From positions 1 through 15,851 of the forward strand of contig JAMCRS010000253.1 of the NCBI GenBank assembly GCA_023380675.1: a DNA stretch of 15,851 nt, written 5' to 3'. Under the pieces are notes generated by a model, which did no database searches, was not told where the DNA came from, and saw only the letters and a program-made list of their open reading frames with translations. The position numbers and the translations under genes are program-made. The stretch's first letter is position 1, and the number at the start of each line of letters is the position of its first letter. Positions 14,720-15,851 of this stretch are shown here, piece by piece. Source of the stretch: Chloroflexota bacterium (GTDB lineage Bacteria; Chloroflexota; Anaerolineae; UBA4142).

Positions 14720-15652
14720 CTAGGCGTTCGCGATCTTGTCCGACAATGTCGGAAGCACTTGGTATAGATCGCCGACGATCCCATAATCCGCCATCTTAAA
14801 GATCGGGGCGGACTTGTCCTTGTTGATCGCGACGATCCACTTGGAACCGAGAATCCCTACGGTGTGCTGGATCTGACCGGAAATGCCGATCGACACCAGC
14901 AGCCGGGGCTTCACCTTTTTCCCGCTGATGCCTACCATTCGCTCTTCGCCCAGCCAGTGGTAGTCGGCGGATAACGCGCGGGTGCAGCCGATCTCTGCTT
15001 TCATGACCTTGGCCAGGTTCTCCGCGAGACTCAGGTCCGACTGTTTGGCAAATCCCTTGCCGACCAAAACGAGCGCCTCGGCGGTCTCGATGTCCGCGGT
15101 CGCGGCCGCTTTGGCCTTTCGTTCCGCCACCTTGGTCCGAGGATCGCGCAGATTGAGCGCAACCCGTTCCACTTTTCCCCCGCCCGGCTTTTTGACCGCC
15201 TCGAAGGTCTTGGGCATGATCGAAATCACCTGCGTGGCAGTGACGACGACCTGGACCGCGACCGTGTTCCCACCCAATGCGTAACGCTGGACCTGAAGCG
15301 TCCCCTCTTGCATCTCCACGCCGATGGCATCCGTGATCGCGCCCGCGTCGAGCTTTTGCGCAAGGCGTCCCGCGAGTTCTTTGCCGCGTCGGGTCGATCC
15401 CAGCAGCACGACCTTGGCGCCGCTGGCAGCTACGGTCTGCGCGAGCGCGTCGGCGCACACCTGCGCGTCGAAATCGCTCAATCGGGCGTCCTGTCCGACG
15501 TATACCGTGTCCGCCCCGTACGAGGCGAATTCGTCCGTCGCAGGTACGTTCGAGCCCAGGACCGCAGCGGCGGCGGATCCCAGCTCTCTCGCCTTGCTCA
15601 ACAACTCGAATGCTACAGAATCCCGTTCCGAATAGACTAGAATGTCCGCCAT
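14720..15652 (-). CDS. etfA: Electron transfer flavoprotein alpha subunit
   Basis: The protein has 310 residues, the normal size. The N-terminal domain begins MADILVYSERDS. The C-terminal FAD domain carries the ETF-alpha signature: VSIGISGQIQHTVG (253-266), AINKDKSAPIF (275-285) and ADYGIVGDLYQVLP (288-301). The forms GISGQIQH and GCTRALSADYHWLGEERMVG resemble the FixB-like branch more than the mitochondrial type, so the partner may be a FixCX-like or acyl-CoA dehydrogenase system; this is an inference. The protein carries FAD and passes electrons from dehydrogenases to the quinone pool. ATG at 15652 has GAGAGGA 4 nt upstream. The stop is TAG. It follows etfB by 74 nt in the usual etfB-etfA order. 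Confidence 0.95.
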   Translation of the reverse strand: MADILVYSERDSVAFELLSKARELGSAAAAVLGSNVPATDEFASYGADTVYVGQDARLSDFDAQVCADALAQTVAASGAKVVLLGSTRRGKELAGRLAQKLDAGAITDAIGVEMQEGTLQVQRYALGGNTVAVQVVVTATQVISIMPKTFEAVKKPGGGKVERVALNLRDPRTKVAERKAKAAATADIETAEALVLVGKGFAKQSDLSLAENLAKVMKAEIGCTRALSADYHWLGEERMVGISGKKVKPRLLVSIGISGQIQHTVGILGSKWIVAINKDKSAPIFKMADYGIVGDLYQVLPTLSDKIANA

Positions 15653-15726
15653 GAGTTCCTCTCAGCGCGCCGGCAAGGTCGGCTCGAGCAGGTCACGCCA
15701 GCCCGTGGCGCGCCGGCCGGCCGACT

Positions 15727-15851
15727 TTAGAGCGCTCCCTCTTTCTTGAGCGCTTTGACCAGCTCGTCCGCAGCCTTGTCGATCTCCCCTTCGAACAAGA
15801 CCTGCTTGCGCGCCTGCTCGGGAGCGAGATTACTCAAGGTCTTGACTTTGC
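15727..15851 (-). CDS. etfB: Electron transfer flavoprotein beta subunit, C-terminal part only
   Basis: The last 41 codons lie in the window; the rest is beyond the right edge. The end reads LAPEQARKQVLFEGEIDKAA and then DELVKALKKEGAL before TAA (15727-15729). The ARKQVLFEG segment followed by a short helix and a Gly-containing tail is typical of the EtfB C-terminus, which reaches over to the alpha subunit. Its position directly upstream of etfA on the same strand supports the call. EtfB forms the heterodimer with EtfA and binds AMP or, in bifurcating types, a second FAD; the part that would tell these apart is not in view. Confidence 0.85.
   Translation of the reverse strand, partial: KVKTLSNLAPEQARKQVLFEGEIDKAADELVKALKKEGAL

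Overview
The window most likely comes from a Chloroflexota bacterium with a G+C-rich genome. This is an inference. It rests on a DUF6483-type protein, several exported proteins with Thr/Pro/Ser-rich stalks, a TPR-GGDEF protein, a K+-independent membrane pyrophosphatase and a FixB-like EtfBA pair. No rRNA or tRNA is present to settle the taxonomy. I see no insertion sequence, CRISPR array, phage gene or attachment site.

Layout, left to right. (a) 1-2344, plus strand: the 3' part of a large envelope gene in which a YfhO-like C-terminus runs directly into a MOP-type polysaccharide flippase. An in-frame amber codon sits at 35-37, and a good terminator follows at 2430-2463. (b) 2462-3744, minus strand: an RNA/ribosome cluster of rpsU (S21), a small RRM protein and a DUF1992 protein. 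It starts from a near-consensus promoter (3841-3869), and a terminator-like hairpin lies in the rpsU leader. (c) 4153-9985, minus strand: a surface-protein stretch holding a lipoprotein with a beta-propeller and two C-terminal PsbP-like repeats (the second repeat disrupted by two compensating frameshifts), a possible 68-aa small protein, a DUF6483-type protein, a membrane-anchored protein with a Pro-rich linker and an anchored parallel beta-helix protein with a strong promoter. (d) 10311-12141, plus strand: a TPR-GGDEF diguanylate cyclase with its own promoter. (e) 12219-12260: a long bidirectional terminator. (f) 12286-15851, minus strand: the H+-pumping pyrophosphatase hppA, then etfA and the 3' end of etfB.

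The genes are a mix of core functions (S21, RRM protein, pyrophosphatase, electron transfer flavoprotein) and lineage-type surface proteins. Eight of the 13 reading frames end in TAG, so TAG works as an ordinary stop here and the amber codon in the YfhO region is better read as a lesion or sequence error than as recoding. The observations most worth following are the structured rpsU leader, the YfhO-flippase fusion with its amber codon, the +1/-1 frameshift pair in the lipoprotein, and the terminator that lies inside the only open 5' extension of the DUF1992 frame. I found no clear new defence or mobile system.
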